In this document: positions 1-8,897 of the stretch, one piece after another
Position numbering within the stretch: position 1 is the stretch's first letter
Layout of the letters: the number at the start of each line of letters is the position of its first letter
Assembly (NCBI RefSeq): GCF_022267535.1
Contig: NZ_JAHNZV010000019.1
Span: forward strand, 1 to 55,599
Source: Psychromonas antarctica
Lineage (GTDB): Bacteria; Pseudomonadota; Gammaproteobacteria; Enterobacterales; Psychromonadaceae
Direction of reading: 5' to 3'
Length of the DNA: 55,599 nucleotides
Made by a program: the position numbers and the translations under genes
Notes under the pieces: model-generated
Seen by the model: only the letters and a program-made list of their open reading frames with translations
The model's database searches: none
Told to the model about the DNA's origin: nothing

Positions 1-47
1 TGCTCAAATGCAGTAATAACGCTACTAAGTTGCTCTGGATTTGACAT
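1..47 (-). CDS. N-terminal fragment of a gene downstream of hsdS (cut by window edge)
   Basis: An ATG at 47-45 opens a frame that runs off the window after 15 codons (MSNPEQLSSVITAFE). A good ribosome-binding site (AGGA) lies about 7 nt upstream. The gene follows hsdS on the same strand with a 59-bp gap, so it is probably the third gene of the restriction-modification operon. The visible residues are too few to name a family. It could be hsdR or an accessory gene often carried inside hsd operons. Confidence 0.5.
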   Translation of the reverse strand, partial: MSNPEQLSSVITAFE

Positions 48-106
48 AATTAAGTCCTGATGGATGAGTTACCCGTATTAAATCAGAACAAAAAATGGAA
101 GTTGAG

Positions 107-760
107 CTACGCTGCCGTAAGCTCACGTTGCTCGGGGAAATCCGCAGGTAGGTTTTCCTGTTGATAGTTAGCCAAGGCTAATAGATTGTCAAAGACCGGA
201 TCAAACTCCACAAACCAGCTTTTAAACAACGCCTGCGCCATTTGTTCAAGGGTTTGGTTGGTTTGGCGGTTGAGTTCGATTTTATCATCTATTGCTGCAC
301 CAATATTTGCTATTTCATCTTCAACTTTCACAGAAAATCGTGGGATATCCAAACTATTGATAACTTTTAGGCTTAAGGTTTTTTGTGTTGAACCACCAAC
401 CAAACTCTCTATTTGGTTTTTAACAAAAGAAGAGTTTATTGCTAAATATAAATATCTAGGATTAATTTTAGGAACAATTGCAGATGTGTTTTGCCCTAAA
501 CAAAAATTAGTATCTTCAACTAAAGCCGTTATGCCATAACTTCCAACCCTTGTTATTATTATATCGCCTTTTCTTGGACGATAACGCTTTGAGAATTCAT
601 CAAAAACCACTTCATCTACTTTAAAAGTTTTACCAAGGTTAATATTTCCATATTTAACATCCGTAACTCTTACCATTGACTTACCAGAGGTAGCGTATTG
701 TGGGGTTTTATGAAGCGAATCAATAACATCAGCAATATCACATAATTTATCACTCCCCAT
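107..760 (-). CDS. hsdS: Type I restriction-modification specificity subunit (HsdS), half-length
   Basis: DNA sequence-recognition subunit of a type I restriction-modification enzyme, which directs HsdM (and HsdR) to the target site. The 217 residues hold one target-recognition domain (about 1-145) followed by a conserved helical spacer (about 150-195) containing the motif KIELNRQTNQTLEQMAQALF and SWFVEFDPV. Usual HsdS proteins are about 400 residues with two recognition domains; this one stops after the first spacer at a TAG codon. It overlaps the 3' end of hsdM by 11 bp, so translation is probably coupled. Single-domain HsdS proteins can work as dimers recognising palindromic sites, but truncation of a formerly full-length gene cannot be excluded without relatives to compare. 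Confidence 0.85.
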   Translation of the reverse strand: MGSDKLCDIADVIDSLHKTPQYATSGKSMVRVTDVKYGNINLGKTFKVDEVVFDEFSKRYRPRKGDIIITRVGSYGITALVEDTNFCLGQNTSAIVPKINPRYLYLAINSSFVKNQIESLVGGSTQKTLSLKVINSLDIPRFSVKVEDEIANIGAAIDDKIELNRQTNQTLEQMAQALFKSWFVEFDPVFDNLLALANYQQENLPADFPEQRELTAA

Positions 761-2435
761 ACCCCAACGCCTCCAAATTTTTGCGAATCGCTTGGTCCAA
801 TACTTCGGCTTGGCTCATTTGGCTATACAGGGTTTGGCTTAACTCGCTCATCTTGGTTTCAAAAAGAATGCCATCATCTTCAATTTCTGCTGCACCAACA
901 TAACGACCGGGCGTTAATACATAATCGTTGGCTTTGATATCGGCGAGTGTAGCGGATTTGCAGTAGCCGGCGATGTCTTGGTAGGTGGAGGTTGTAGCTT
1001 CGTCTGCATTGTTCAGCTCCTCTGCATTACCACGCGGAGCGTGGGAACGAGGATGCGCGTTGTTTACAACATCTTCACCACGCCAAACATGATAGGTTGC
1101 GGTAATTTCTGCGATATCATCGTGGGTTAATTCTTTAAGCGTACGGTTAACCATCGAGCCCATTTCTCGGGCATCAATAAATAGGGTTTCACCTTGACGA
1201 TCGCGGCGCTTAAGCATGCCTTTTTCATGGCTATTTTCTCCGCCGCAGGCGCTCTTCTTGTCTTTACTGATAAACCATAAACACACGGGAATTTGTGTGG
1301 TGTAGAAAAGCTGTCCCGGCAAAGCGATCATACAATCAACTAAATCGTTCTCGATGATCTTCTGGCGAATATCGCCCTCGCCACTGGTATTAGAGGACAT
1401 TGAACCATTCGCCAACACAAAACCGGCGCTGCCATGTTCGCTAAGCTTGGAGATCATATGCATGATCCACGCGTAGTTGGCATTACCCGTTGGCGGTGTG
1501 GGATAGCCCGCCCAACGCGGATCATCAACTAATTCGTTATCTGCGCGCCATTGCTTTTGGTTGAAAGGCGGGTTCGCCATAATGTAATCAGCTTTTAAAT
1601 CAGGATGCTGATCTTTAAAGAAACTATCGCCAGCCACATCGCCTAAGTTACCGTTAATACCACGGATCGCTAGGTTCATTTTCGCTAGTTTATAGGTAGT
1701 ATTGGTATATTCCTGCCCATAAATAGAGATATTTTTCTGGCTACCGTGATGGCTGTTAATAAACTTCACCGATTGCACAAACATACCGCCGCTTCCGCAA
1801 CAGGGATCGTATATTTTCCCCTTGTACGGCTCAATCATATCGGCAATCAGGTTAACAATGGACTTTGGCGTGTAGAACTCGCCACCGCCTTTGCCCTCTG
1901 TCGCAGCAAACTTACCCAAGAAATATTCATACACACGCCCAACCAGATCTTCTTCGCTTTTCTCATCTTTCTTAGCGATAGTGTCAATATTATTGATGGT
2001 ATCGATTAATGCAGAAAGCTTACTGGTATCGAGCCCCAAACGAGAAAAATAGTTATCCGGCAATGCGCCTGCAAGAGACTTATTACTCTTTTCAACACTG
2101 TGCAGCGCACTGTCGATTTTAACTGCGACATCATCTTGCTTGGCATTGACTTGAATAAACGACCAACGTGCTTCTTCTGGTAGATAAAACACATTTTCCA
2201 TAGTGTAAAAGTCCACCATATCGATATATTCAACGCCATGCTCCGCTTCAATTTCAGCTTTGCGCACTTCAAATTTATCACTGATAAATTTCAAGAAGAT
2301 AAGACTTAATACAATGTGTTTATATTCAGAGGATTCAACACTGCCACGTAGCTTATTGGCGCTGTCCCATAATGCTTCTTCGAAACCAACCTGTGATTTT
2401 TTTGTTGTTGTTTTTTTAGCGGGTGATTTTGCCAT
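750..2435 (-). CDS. hsdM: Type I restriction-modification methyltransferase subunit (HsdM)
   Basis: N6-adenine DNA methyltransferase subunit; it methylates the site chosen by HsdS using S-adenosylmethionine. The 561-residue protein has the HsdM N-terminal helical domain (about 15-150), the SAM-binding motif DPCCGSGG near residue 215 and the catalytic NPPF motif near residue 290. Near residue 505 is the family motif YVLTPGRYVGA. Residues about 461-471 (PRSHAPRGNA) are encoded by a palindromic repeat that also occurs twice upstream of the gene, so the protein carries an in-frame repeat insertion just before the C-terminal domain. No hsdR is visible; it may lie beyond the left edge. Confidence 0.95.
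   Translation of the reverse strand: MAKSPAKKTTTKKSQVGFEEALWDSANKLRGSVESSEYKHIVLSLIFLKFISDKFEVRKAEIEAEHGVEYIDMVDFYTMENVFYLPEEARWSFIQVNAKQDDVAVKIDSALHSVEKSNKSLAGALPDNYFSRLGLDTSKLSALIDTINNIDTIAKKDEKSEEDLVGRVYEYFLGKFAATEGKGGGEFYTPKSIVNLIADMIEPYKGKIYDPCCGSGGMFVQSVKFINSHHGSQKNISIYGQEYTNTTYKLAKMNLAIRGINGNLGDVAGDSFFKDQHPDLKADYIMANPPFNQKQWRADNELVDDPRWAGYPTPPTGNANYAWIMHMISKLSEHGSAGFVLANGSMSSNTSGEGDIRQKIIENDLVDCMIALPGQLFYTTQIPVCLWFISKDKKSACGGENSHEKGMLKRRDRQGETLFIDAREMGSMVNRTLKELTHDDIAEITATYHVWRGEDVVNNAHPRSHAPRGNAEELNNADEATTSTYQDIAGYCKSATLADIKANDYVLTPGRYVGAAEIEDDGILFETKMSELSQTLYSQMSQAEVLDQAIRKNLEALGYGE
1024..1053. repeat. Dispersed palindromic repeat, copy inside hsdM
   Basis: A 30-bp sequence with a perfect 6-bp stem (CCACGC-GGA-GCGTGG), identical to the copies at 2575-2604 and 2658-2687. 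It lies within hsdM and is read in frame as PRSHAPRGNA. It is flanked by low-complexity, Asn/Ala/Glu-rich codons, as expected of a tolerated insertion in a linker. Confidence 0.85.
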
Positions 2436-2522
2436 TATTATTTACCTAAGCCATTGTGAAAAAGAGATTTTACGCTTTAATGATGTCAATGATACCGAAC
2501 TCTTCACAAGTGTTTCAGTTTT

Positions 2523-2688
2523 AAATCGACTGGTTTAGTAAATATTGCCCATTGTGTGTTAGCAATAACAATAGGCATTACCACGCGGAGCGTGGGAACG
2601 AGGAGAAATCGACTGGTTTAGTAAATATTGCCCATTATGTGTTAGCAATAACAATAGGCATTACCACGCGGAGCGTGGGAACGAGGAG
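2523..2688. repeat. Two tandem 83-bp repeats, each ending in the dispersed palindrome
   Basis: Two direct copies (2523-2605 and 2606-2688) differ at one base seen by eye. Each starts AAATCGACTGGTTTAG and ends in the palindrome CCACGCGGAGCGTGG followed by GAACGAGGAG. A further fragment (GGGAACGAGGAG) occurs at about 2701-2712. The 373-bp gap between hsdM and glmS (2436-2808) holds these repeats and no credible gene. It must also contain the hsdM promoter, which I could not place. Confidence 0.85.
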
Positions 2689-2808
2689 ATGCGCTGCGAG
2701 GGAACGAGGAGAGGAAGGAGAAAGGGATAAAAAATAGCGATAATATAAAAATATTACCGCCATTTAGTATGTTTTATTACGCTTCTACACTAGCGTTCAC
2801 TTTTGCCG

Positions 2809-4641
2809 TTATTCTACCGTAACCGCTTTTGCTAGGTTGCGTGGTTGATCCACATCGGTGCCCTTAATTAAGGCGATATGGTAAGCCAATAATTGCATTG
2901 GCACGGTGTAGAAGATTGGTGCAATTATTTCATCTACGTGCGGTAAGGTAATAATTTTCATACCGTCACAAGCCTCAAAACCGGCTGTTTCATCAGCAAA
3001 AACATAAAGCTGCCCATCACGTGCACGCACTTCTTCGATATTTGATTTAAGTTTTTCCAGTAAATCATTAGTGGGTGCAACAACGACGACGGGCATATCG
3101 GCATCAATCAAGGCTAATGGACCATGTTTTAATTCACCGGCGGCATAAGCTTCTGCATGAATATAAGAGATCTCTTTTACTTTCAGCGCGGCTTCCATTG
3201 CGATCGGGTAAAACTCCCCACGTCCTAAAAACAAGGTGTGATGTTTATCAGCGAAATCGGTAGCAAGTTCTTTAATGGGTTTATCAAAAGCCAAGGCTTT
3301 TTCAATTTGTGCTGGAAGTGAATGTAATGCTTGAACAATTTTCGCTTCTTTAGCACTGTCAATTACCCCTTTTTCTTTACCCAAGGCTGTTACCATCATT
3401 AACATCGCGGCCAATTGCGTAGTAAATGCTTTGGTTGATGCGACACCTATTTCAGTCCCCGCGCGTGTCATAAAGGCAAGGTCTGATTCACGTACCAATG
3501 ATGAGCCAGACACATTACAAATAGTCATTGCTGACATATACCCTTTTTGCTTCGCTAAACGCAGTGCTGCGAGTGTGTCAGCCGTTTCACCAGATTGTGA
3601 CAGGGTCAGTAATAAACTATTTGGACGCACTACAAAATCACGGTAACGGAACTCTGATGCAATCTCTACATCACAACTTACACCCGCCAAGGCTTCAAAC
3701 CAGTAACGCGCAGCCATACCGGAATTGTATGACGTACCACAAGCAATAATTTGCACATGTTCAACTTTACTTAAAATCTCTTTTGCACCATTACCAATGC
3801 CTTCAACCAGCACTCTGTCTTTGCTAATACGCCCTTCCATTACACTAATCAAAGCGGCTGGCTGTTCAAAAATTTCTTTTTGCATAAAATGACGATATTT
3901 ACCTTTATCACCGGCATCATGTTCAACTGTTGATTCAATCACTTCACGTTCAACCGGTGCACCCGCAGCGTCAAAGATATTGACATCACGACGAGTAATT
4001 TCAGCAACATCTCCCTCTTCAAGATACATAAAACGGCGGGTTACACTTAATAGTGCCAGTTGATCCGATGCGAGGAAGTTTTCACCAATGCCTAAACCAA
4101 TCACAATCGGGCTACCTGAACGAGCTACCACAATACGCTCAGGATCACGACGATCCAGCACAACCGTGCCGTAAGCACCTTCGAGTTGAAGTGCTGTTTT
4201 TTGCAGTGCTTCTACTAAGTTTGTTGAAGTACGACGTTCCCATTCAACTAAATGCGCAATAACTTCGGTATCGGTTTGTGATACAAACTGATAACCGCGT
4301 GCTTGCAGCATTGCCCGTAGCGCAACATGGTTTTCAATAATACCGTTATGAACAACAGAAATATCACCTGAAACATGCGGGTGAGCATTGACTTCAGAAG
4401 GTTCGCCGTGGGTGGCCCAGCGTGTATGCGCAATGCCCGTTCCGCCGATCACTTTCTGCTGAGCAACAGCTCCAGCTAATTCGTTAACCTTGCCTAAACG
4501 GCGCACACGTGTTAGCTTCTTATCACTGTCAACAACAGAAATACCCGCTGAATCATAACCACGATATTCTAAACGGCGTAACCCTTCGACTAAAATTTCA
4601 GCCACATCTCTTTGCGCAACAGCGCCAACGATTCCACACAT
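2809..4641 (-). CDS. glmS: Glutamine-fructose-6-phosphate aminotransferase (isomerizing)
   Basis: Makes glucosamine-6-phosphate from fructose-6-phosphate and glutamine, the first step toward UDP-GlcNAc for peptidoglycan and LPS; cytoplasmic. The 610 residues match the full family length. Cys2 after the initiator Met is the glutaminase nucleophile (MCGIVGAV). The N-terminal Ntn amidotransferase domain spans about 2-240, followed by two SIS sugar-isomerase domains (about 285-425 and 455-600), and the protein ends with the typical [13 protein letters not shown] tail. The start has an AGGAG site. It lies 27 bp downstream of a DeoR-type regulator on the same strand, so the two are probably co-transcribed. 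I see no glmS ribozyme or small-RNA target in this short gap. Confidence 0.98.
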   Translation of the reverse strand: MCGIVGAVAQRDVAEILVEGLRRLEYRGYDSAGISVVDSDKKLTRVRRLGKVNELAGAVAQQKVIGGTGIAHTRWATHGEPSEVNAHPHVSGDISVVHNGIIENHVALRAMLQARGYQFVSQTDTEVIAHLVEWERRTSTNLVEALQKTALQLEGAYGTVVLDRRDPERIVVARSGSPIVIGLGIGENFLASDQLALLSVTRRFMYLEEGDVAEITRRDVNIFDAAGAPVEREVIESTVEHDAGDKGKYRHFMQKEIFEQPAALISVMEGRISKDRVLVEGIGNGAKEILSKVEHVQIIACGTSYNSGMAARYWFEALAGVSCDVEIASEFRYRDFVVRPNSLLLTLSQSGETADTLAALRLAKQKGYMSAMTICNVSGSSLVRESDLAFMTRAGTEIGVASTKAFTTQLAAMLMMVTALGKEKGVIDSAKEAKIVQALHSLPAQIEKALAFDKPIKELATDFADKHHTLFLGRGEFYPIAMEAALKVKEISYIHAEAYAAGELKHGPLALIDADMPVVVVAPTNDLLEKLKSNIEEVRARDGQLYVFADETAGFEACDGMKIITLPHVDEIIAPIFYTVPMQLLAYHIALIKGTDVDQPRNLAKAVTVE

Positions 4642-4668
4642 AGCAACTCCTAAATAGTTAAATAAATA

Positions 4669-5439
4669 TTAATTTGAATAAGGGATCAGCATAACCTGAA
4701 CACCTTGATTAGTTATTTTCTCTGCGTCATGCGCAGATAATCTGTCATCACTTATCAGTACCGATATTTGCTGCCAAGGCAGTTCTAAATTAGGGATTCG
4801 TCGTCCAAATTTATCGGCATCCACCATCACGATCACCTCACGTGACACCTCGGCCATCACTCTGCTTAATCCTGTCAATTCATTAAAGGTTGTGGTACCA
4901 CGTTCCAAATCAATACCATCCGCACCGATAAACAGTTGATCAAAATCATAGGAACGTAACACTTGTTCGGCTACCAGCCCTTGAAAAGATTCCGAGTGCG
5001 GATCCCAAGTCCCCCCTGTCATTAATAAGGTCGGCTCATTCTCTAATTCATGGATAGCATTGGCCAATTGCAGTGAGTTGGTCATCACCAGTATGCCATT
5101 TTTATCATTCAACTCGCGAATAATGCCGGACGTAGTGCTGCCGCTATCGATAATGATGCGGTTATGATCGCGGATCAGTTGCGCGGCGGCTTTAGCAATA
5201 TTTTGCTTATTACGAGAGATATTGTCAGATGGTGTTTGTATTAACTCCTGAGGCACACAAATAGCTCCCCCATAACGACGCAGCAAGAGGCCATTTTTTT
5301 CCAATGCGGTTAAATCTTTGCGAATAGTGACTTCCGAGGTTTCAAAACGACTCGCCAGTTGATCAACACTCACTTCTCCCAACTCATTTAATAAGCTGAG
5401 TATAGTATGGCGACGTTGCTGGCTGTTTCGTTTTTGCAT
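4669..5439 (-). CDS. DeoR/GlpR-family transcriptional regulator, probably controlling glmS
   Basis: A 256-residue repressor-type regulator. It has an N-terminal DeoR winged helix-turn-helix (about 5-60, with SEVTIRKDLTALEKNGLLLRR) and a C-terminal sugar-phosphate-sensing domain (about 75-250). The sensor has the DSGSTTSGI, MTGG and GADGID segments typical of phosphosugar-binding regulators. It is directly upstream of glmS, an arrangement common in marine gammaproteobacteria. This suggests, by inference, that it senses an amino-sugar or hexose phosphate and adjusts GlcN-6-P synthesis. A perfect 14-bp palindrome just upstream of its start codon is a candidate autoregulatory operator. Confidence 0.9.
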   Translation of the reverse strand: MQKRNSQQRRHTILSLLNELGEVSVDQLASRFETSEVTIRKDLTALEKNGLLLRRYGGAICVPQELIQTPSDNISRNKQNIAKAAAQLIRDHNRIIIDSGSTTSGIIRELNDKNGILVMTNSLQLANAIHELENEPTLLMTGGTWDPHSESFQGLVAEQVLRSYDFDQLFIGADGIDLERGTTTFNELTGLSRVMAEVSREVIVMVDADKFGRRIPNLELPWQQISVLISDDRLSAHDAEKITNQGVQVMLIPYSN

Positions 5440-5454
5440 GAATGCTTCACTTAT

Positions 5455-5492
5455 GTTTCGATCGAAACCTAAGTGTAGGCAATGATCGAAAC
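5455..5492. promoter_or_regulatory. Candidate DeoR-family operator upstream of the regulator-glmS operon
   Basis: The perfect palindrome GTTTCGATCGAAAC (5455-5468) is followed by a second half-site GATCGAAAC at 5484-5492. The half-sites at 5460-5468 and 5484-5492 are direct repeats spaced 24 bp apart. The array begins 16 bp upstream of the regulator's start codon, where a repressor would block transcription. The assignment to this regulator is inference from position. Confidence 0.55.
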
Positions 5493-5621
5493 AAAAGCAA
5501 AACTTTTGTTGTTCTATTCAGCCTAATTTACGGATGAGGCGCATTTGTTTTAAAGCATAAATGCATAACGATAATGCGATAGCGTTTGTTGCGACTTGTG
5601 CTATTCAAGATTGCGATGGTA

Positions 5622-5646
5622 GCCAGCAGCGAGCAATAATGCTGGC
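5622..5646. other. Inverted repeat downstream of mltD
   Basis: GCCAGCA and TGCTGGC form a 7-bp stem with an 11-nt loop, 47 bp beyond the mltD stop. No T-run follows on either strand, so it is not a standard intrinsic terminator. It may be an RNA 3'-end structure or chance. Confidence 0.3.
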
Positions 5647-5692
5647 GACAGTGATCTCTGTTTATTATGTTAGCTCTATTTAGTTATAAAGC

Positions 5693-7300
5693 TTAGGTGC
5701 GTGACTTACGCACATCAATATATACTTTTAGTTTCTGCCCAGGTTGAATATATTTTTGTTTATGAAGTTGATTCCAACGTATCAAATCTGTCGCACTGAC
5801 ATTAAATTGTGATGCGATCTCGCCCAGAGAATCTCCGCGCCTTACTTTATAAATAACGCTGCGAACGACTTGTTTTTTGCGCTGCGTATTTACTGTTCTC
5901 CAAATTGTTAACTGTTGCCCTAAGCGCAGCGTCTGTTTGGTCGTCATGCGGTTCCATTTTGCAATATCTTTCGCTGTCACCTTATAACGGCGACTGATAT
6001 CCCAAAGCGTGTCACCTTCGACGATCGTATGTTGAATCTGACGTTTACTTTTTGCATCTTCCGCTTGAGAACGCTCAAAGCGCTGTGCTTGACTGTATAG
6101 CTCACCTTGCTGAGACTTACTAGCGATTGGAATTAAGAGCGGCTGACCAATTTTGATCAAGGAGCCATCAATATCATTGATCTGTTTTAACACATTGGTT
6201 GTGGTGCCATTTTTCTTAGCGATCACACTTAAACTGTCACCGGTTCGCACTTTGTAACGTGCCCAGCGAATACGTTGGTTTTTATCACTAGCACTTAATT
6301 TATGCGTAAACTGAGCCGCAATACGAGTCGGTACGAGTAACTTGTGCGGGCCCTCTGGTGAAGTGGCCCAGTGATTAAAAGCGGGATTTAGTAACTGAAT
6401 TTCAGCAACAGTTAATTCTGCTAATGTGGCCGCATAAGCAAGATCAAGTTGCGACCCCGTATCAACATAACTGAGCACTTGTTTATTGGCAATAAATGGA
6501 AGCTCAACACCATATTTTTCGTGGTTGCGTAAAATATCCACTAGAGCTAATAGTTTAGGCACATAGTCTTGTGTTTCTTTGGGCAGGGATAGATTCCAGT
6601 AATCAGTGGGTTTATTGTTCTTTATATTTTTTCGCTGCGCATTGCGCACTCGGCCTTCACCGGAGTTATAAGCGGCAAAAGCATGCAGCCAATCATCCCC
6701 TAAATATTTCTGCAATATTTCCATGTAGCGAAGCGCAGCATCAGTGGAAGCGTAAATATCACGCCGGCCGTCATACCACCAGTCTTGCTTTAGACCAAAT
6801 CGTTGTCCGGTTACGGGCATAAATTGCCACAATCCTGAAGCACTACTTTGTGAATAAGCGAAGGGGTCAAAGGTACTCTCGACGACAGGTAGTAACGCTA
6901 ATTCAAGCGGTAACTTTTTTGCCTCTATCTGCTCAATAATCAGATATAAAAATGGCTGTGCACGTTTTGAAACTTGTTTTAAATAATTAGGATGGCTTAA
7001 ATAGTATGCGCGTTGCTTAGCAATACGTGCATTTTCTGGCACTTCAAACTCGAAGCCTTCGGCTAGCTTTAACCATAGATTATCATAACCCACAAAAGGG
7101 GGGAGATCTTCAATCGTAACGCTCTCTTCGACCAAAATAGCCAGCCCCTCATCGCTCTCTTGAAGCTCTTCATCAGGCAGTATCTCATTTTCTGTTGGCT
7201 CGATAATCGACGCATTAACTTCTTCAACAACTTCAGTATTTGTTGTTGTTTGACAAGCACTTAACAATAACAATAACAATAACGATAAAAATAGTTTCAT
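5693..7300 (-). CDS. mltD: Membrane-bound lytic murein transglycosylase D
   Basis: Outer-membrane lipoprotein that cleaves peptidoglycan glycan strands to 1,6-anhydro-MurNAc ends. From the ATG at 7300 it has 535 residues: a lipoprotein signal with lipobox LSAC, an SLT lysozyme-like domain (about 115-250) with catalytic Glu in LPVVESTFDP, and three LysM peptidoglycan-binding modules in the C-terminal half (RTGDSLSVIAKK, EGDTLWDISRR, RRGDSLGEIASQ). An in-frame GTG at 7312 would add four residues (MALF). The ATG is preferred because it begins the signal peptide cleanly, although no strong Shine-Dalgarno is visible. The start codon directly follows a terminator-like hairpin. It lies downstream of gloB on the same strand. 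Confidence 0.95.
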   Translation of the reverse strand: MKLFLSLLLLLLLSACQTTTNTEVVEEVNASIIEPTENEILPDEELQESDEGLAILVEESVTIEDLPPFVGYDNLWLKLAEGFEFEVPENARIAKQRAYYLSHPNYLKQVSKRAQPFLYLIIEQIEAKKLPLELALLPVVESTFDPFAYSQSSASGLWQFMPVTGQRFGLKQDWWYDGRRDIYASTDAALRYMEILQKYLGDDWLHAFAAYNSGEGRVRNAQRKNIKNNKPTDYWNLSLPKETQDYVPKLLALVDILRNHEKYGVELPFIANKQVLSYVDTGSQLDLAYAATLAELTVAEIQLLNPAFNHWATSPEGPHKLLVPTRIAAQFTHKLSASDKNQRIRWARYKVRTGDSLSVIAKKNGTTTNVLKQINDIDGSLIKIGQPLLIPIASKSQQGELYSQAQRFERSQAEDAKSKRQIQHTIVEGDTLWDISRRYKVTAKDIAKWNRMTTKQTLRLGQQLTIWRTVNTQRKKQVVRSVIYKVRRGDSLGEIASQFNVSATDLIRWNQLHKQKYIQPGQKLKVYIDVRKSRT

Positions 7301-7331
7301 AAAAAGGGCCACTTACCAGTAAGTAAGTGGC
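7301..7331 (-). terminator. Terminator-like hairpin between gloB and mltD
   Basis: On the minus strand a perfect 9-bp stem (GCCACTTAC / GTAAGTGGC, loop of 6 nt, 7308-7331) is followed by CCTTTTT, which runs straight into the mltD ATG at 7300. It has the form of an intrinsic terminator for gloB, yet it also forms the whole 5' leader next to the mltD start. It could therefore act as an attenuator or translational lock. Confidence 0.75.
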
Positions 7332-7361
7332 GCATTCTAGCCTAAAAAACCATAACATTCA

Positions 7362-8132
7362 TTAGAAGAGATCTTTATACTGACGTAGCGCAGTAAAACA
7401 AGCTAATGGCGAACTTAATTGCATGGCTAACTGTTTTTGTAGCGCATTAACAAGAGACGAGTGGTGGCAACGTAAAAAAGGATTAATCATTTTTTCTAAG
7501 CCCATAGTTGTAGGGATAGTTGCTAAGCCTTGCTGGCGTTTTTTGCTAACCTGTTGGATATATTTTAATAGCGGTTCATTTTTAGGTTCAAGATGAAATG
7601 CAAAAATAAGGTTATTCTGTGTGTATTCATGTGCGCAATACACTTGCGTATCATCCGCTAATAACGCCAATCGAGACAATGCTTTAAACATCTGTTCAGG
7701 TGAACCTTCAAAAACACGACCACAGCCACCAGAGAAAAGCGTATCACCACAAAAAATTTCGGACTCATTGTAATAAGCCAGATGATCCAAGGTATGCCCG
7801 GGTAGTTCCATTACATTCAATGAATAACGTCCGTCAAAAAAGCTTAACACTTGCCCTTCGTTAACCAATACACTCTGCGCAAATAGCTTATTTTTGCTGT
7901 ACACAGCTATCTCCTGTGTTGCATGAGCTAATAATGGCTCAACGCCATTAACATGATCATAATGATGGTGGGTTAAGATTATCGCATCGAGTATTAGCTG
8001 TTGTGCAGATAATACCTGTAAAACCGGGTCTGCATCGCCCGGATCTACAACTATGCAATGGTTGCTTTGACTATCTTTAATAAGCCAAATATAGTTATCA
8101 GAAAATGACTTGATTGTTAAAATATGAACCAT
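7362..8132 (-). CDS. gloB: Hydroxyacylglutathione hydrolase (glyoxalase II)
   Basis: Metallo-beta-lactamase-fold thioesterase that hydrolyses S-lactoylglutathione to lactate and glutathione, completing methylglyoxal detoxification. The 256-residue length fits the family. The two-metal signature THHHYDH is near residue 55, a second metal-ligand His is in ELPGHTLDH and the bridging Asp is in FCGDTLF. The C-terminal region with the HEYTQNNLIFA motif is typical of glyoxalase II. It is divergent from yafS across 39 bp, and the mltD-gloB-yafS-rnhA-dnaQ order matches enterobacteria. Confidence 0.96.
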   Translation of the reverse strand: MVHILTIKSFSDNYIWLIKDSQSNHCIVVDPGDADPVLQVLSAQQLILDAIILTHHHYDHVNGVEPLLAHATQEIAVYSKNKLFAQSVLVNEGQVLSFFDGRYSLNVMELPGHTLDHLAYYNESEIFCGDTLFSGGCGRVFEGSPEQMFKALSRLALLADDTQVYCAHEYTQNNLIFAFHLEPKNEPLLKYIQQVSKKRQQGLATIPTTMGLEKMINPFLRCHHSSLVNALQKQLAMQLSSPLACFTALRQYKDLF

Positions 8133-8171
8133 AATTGATTTGCACCTATTTAATTTGGAGTTTGTCTAAAA

Positions 8172-8897
8172 ATGAAGACAGCAAAAACGACGCGTATTCT
8201 AACTCCAATTGAAGATTGGCAACAATTGCCTAATGGCAAAATACTGCATAAACAAACCCAACTAAGAGTCAACCAGCACCTCCCTCTGTGCTTCGGCTAT
8301 CACCTATTAAAGCTGGGGAAGCTAAGCTGCCAGCTAGATACTTCACACAGCAAAATTCGTCATCAGATCAACTGTGCAGGCAGTGGTAAAAAGATTGATT
8401 TGCTGGCTAATATTCAGCAATTGCCCTTACAAGACTCTTCCATAGACCTTTGCATTTTGGCCCATGAATTAGATTTTTCAAGCGATCCTCACCAACTATT
8501 ACGAGAAGTTGAGCGTGTTTTAACACTCGATGGTACTTTGATTATCAGCGGATACAACCCCATTAGTATTTTTGGATTACGATCTATCTTGAAATCCAAA
8601 GATTCAAAGACAGCACGCCTATTTTTGCTCAATAGAATACTCGACTGGTTACATTTATTGGGCTTTGAAATCCAACATAAACAACATTTTGATTTTATGT
8701 CTTGTGAATTTAATAGCTTATTTTCATCCTATGTTGAAAAGATAGGGCAACGTTATGCCCCTTATTTTTGCAGCGCTTATATTATTGTAGCTAAAAAACA
8801 CAGCTCGCCGATCACGCCAATCAAATCACCTTTTCAATTTAAAAAGCAACGACTAACAGGACAAGGCGTCGTCGCCCGACAGCATTATCCATCATAA
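8172..8897 (+). CDS. yafS: SAM-dependent methyltransferase, YafS-like
   Basis: A 241-residue class I methyltransferase of the UbiE/type 11 type; its substrate is unknown. Recognisable segments are the central [19 protein letters not shown] (strand 4 region), then [21 protein letters not shown], the standard post-motif of this family. The glycine-rich SAM loop is weak. Its place between gloB and rnhA matches E. coli yafS, which is the main basis for the name. The stop overlaps the convergent rnhA stop by 13 bp. Confidence 0.8.
   Translation: MKTAKTTRILTPIEDWQQLPNGKILHKQTQLRVNQHLPLCFGYHLLKLGKLSCQLDTSHSKIRHQINCAGSGKKIDLLANIQQLPLQDSSIDLCILAHELDFSSDPHQLLREVERVLTLDGTLIISGYNPISIFGLRSILKSKDSKTARLFLLNRILDWLHLLGFEIQHKQHFDFMSCEFNSLFSSYVEKIGQRYAPYFCSAYIIVAKKHSSPITPIKSPFQFKKQRLTGQGVVARQHYPS

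Noticed and set aside
2552-2737. 61-codon frame upstream of hsdM
   Set aside because: It lies entirely in the tandem palindromic repeats and its peptide is a by-product of them.
2809-4641. glmS ribozyme upstream of glmS
   Set aside because: The ribozyme is a Gram-positive feature, and the 27-bp gap before glmS is far too short for it.
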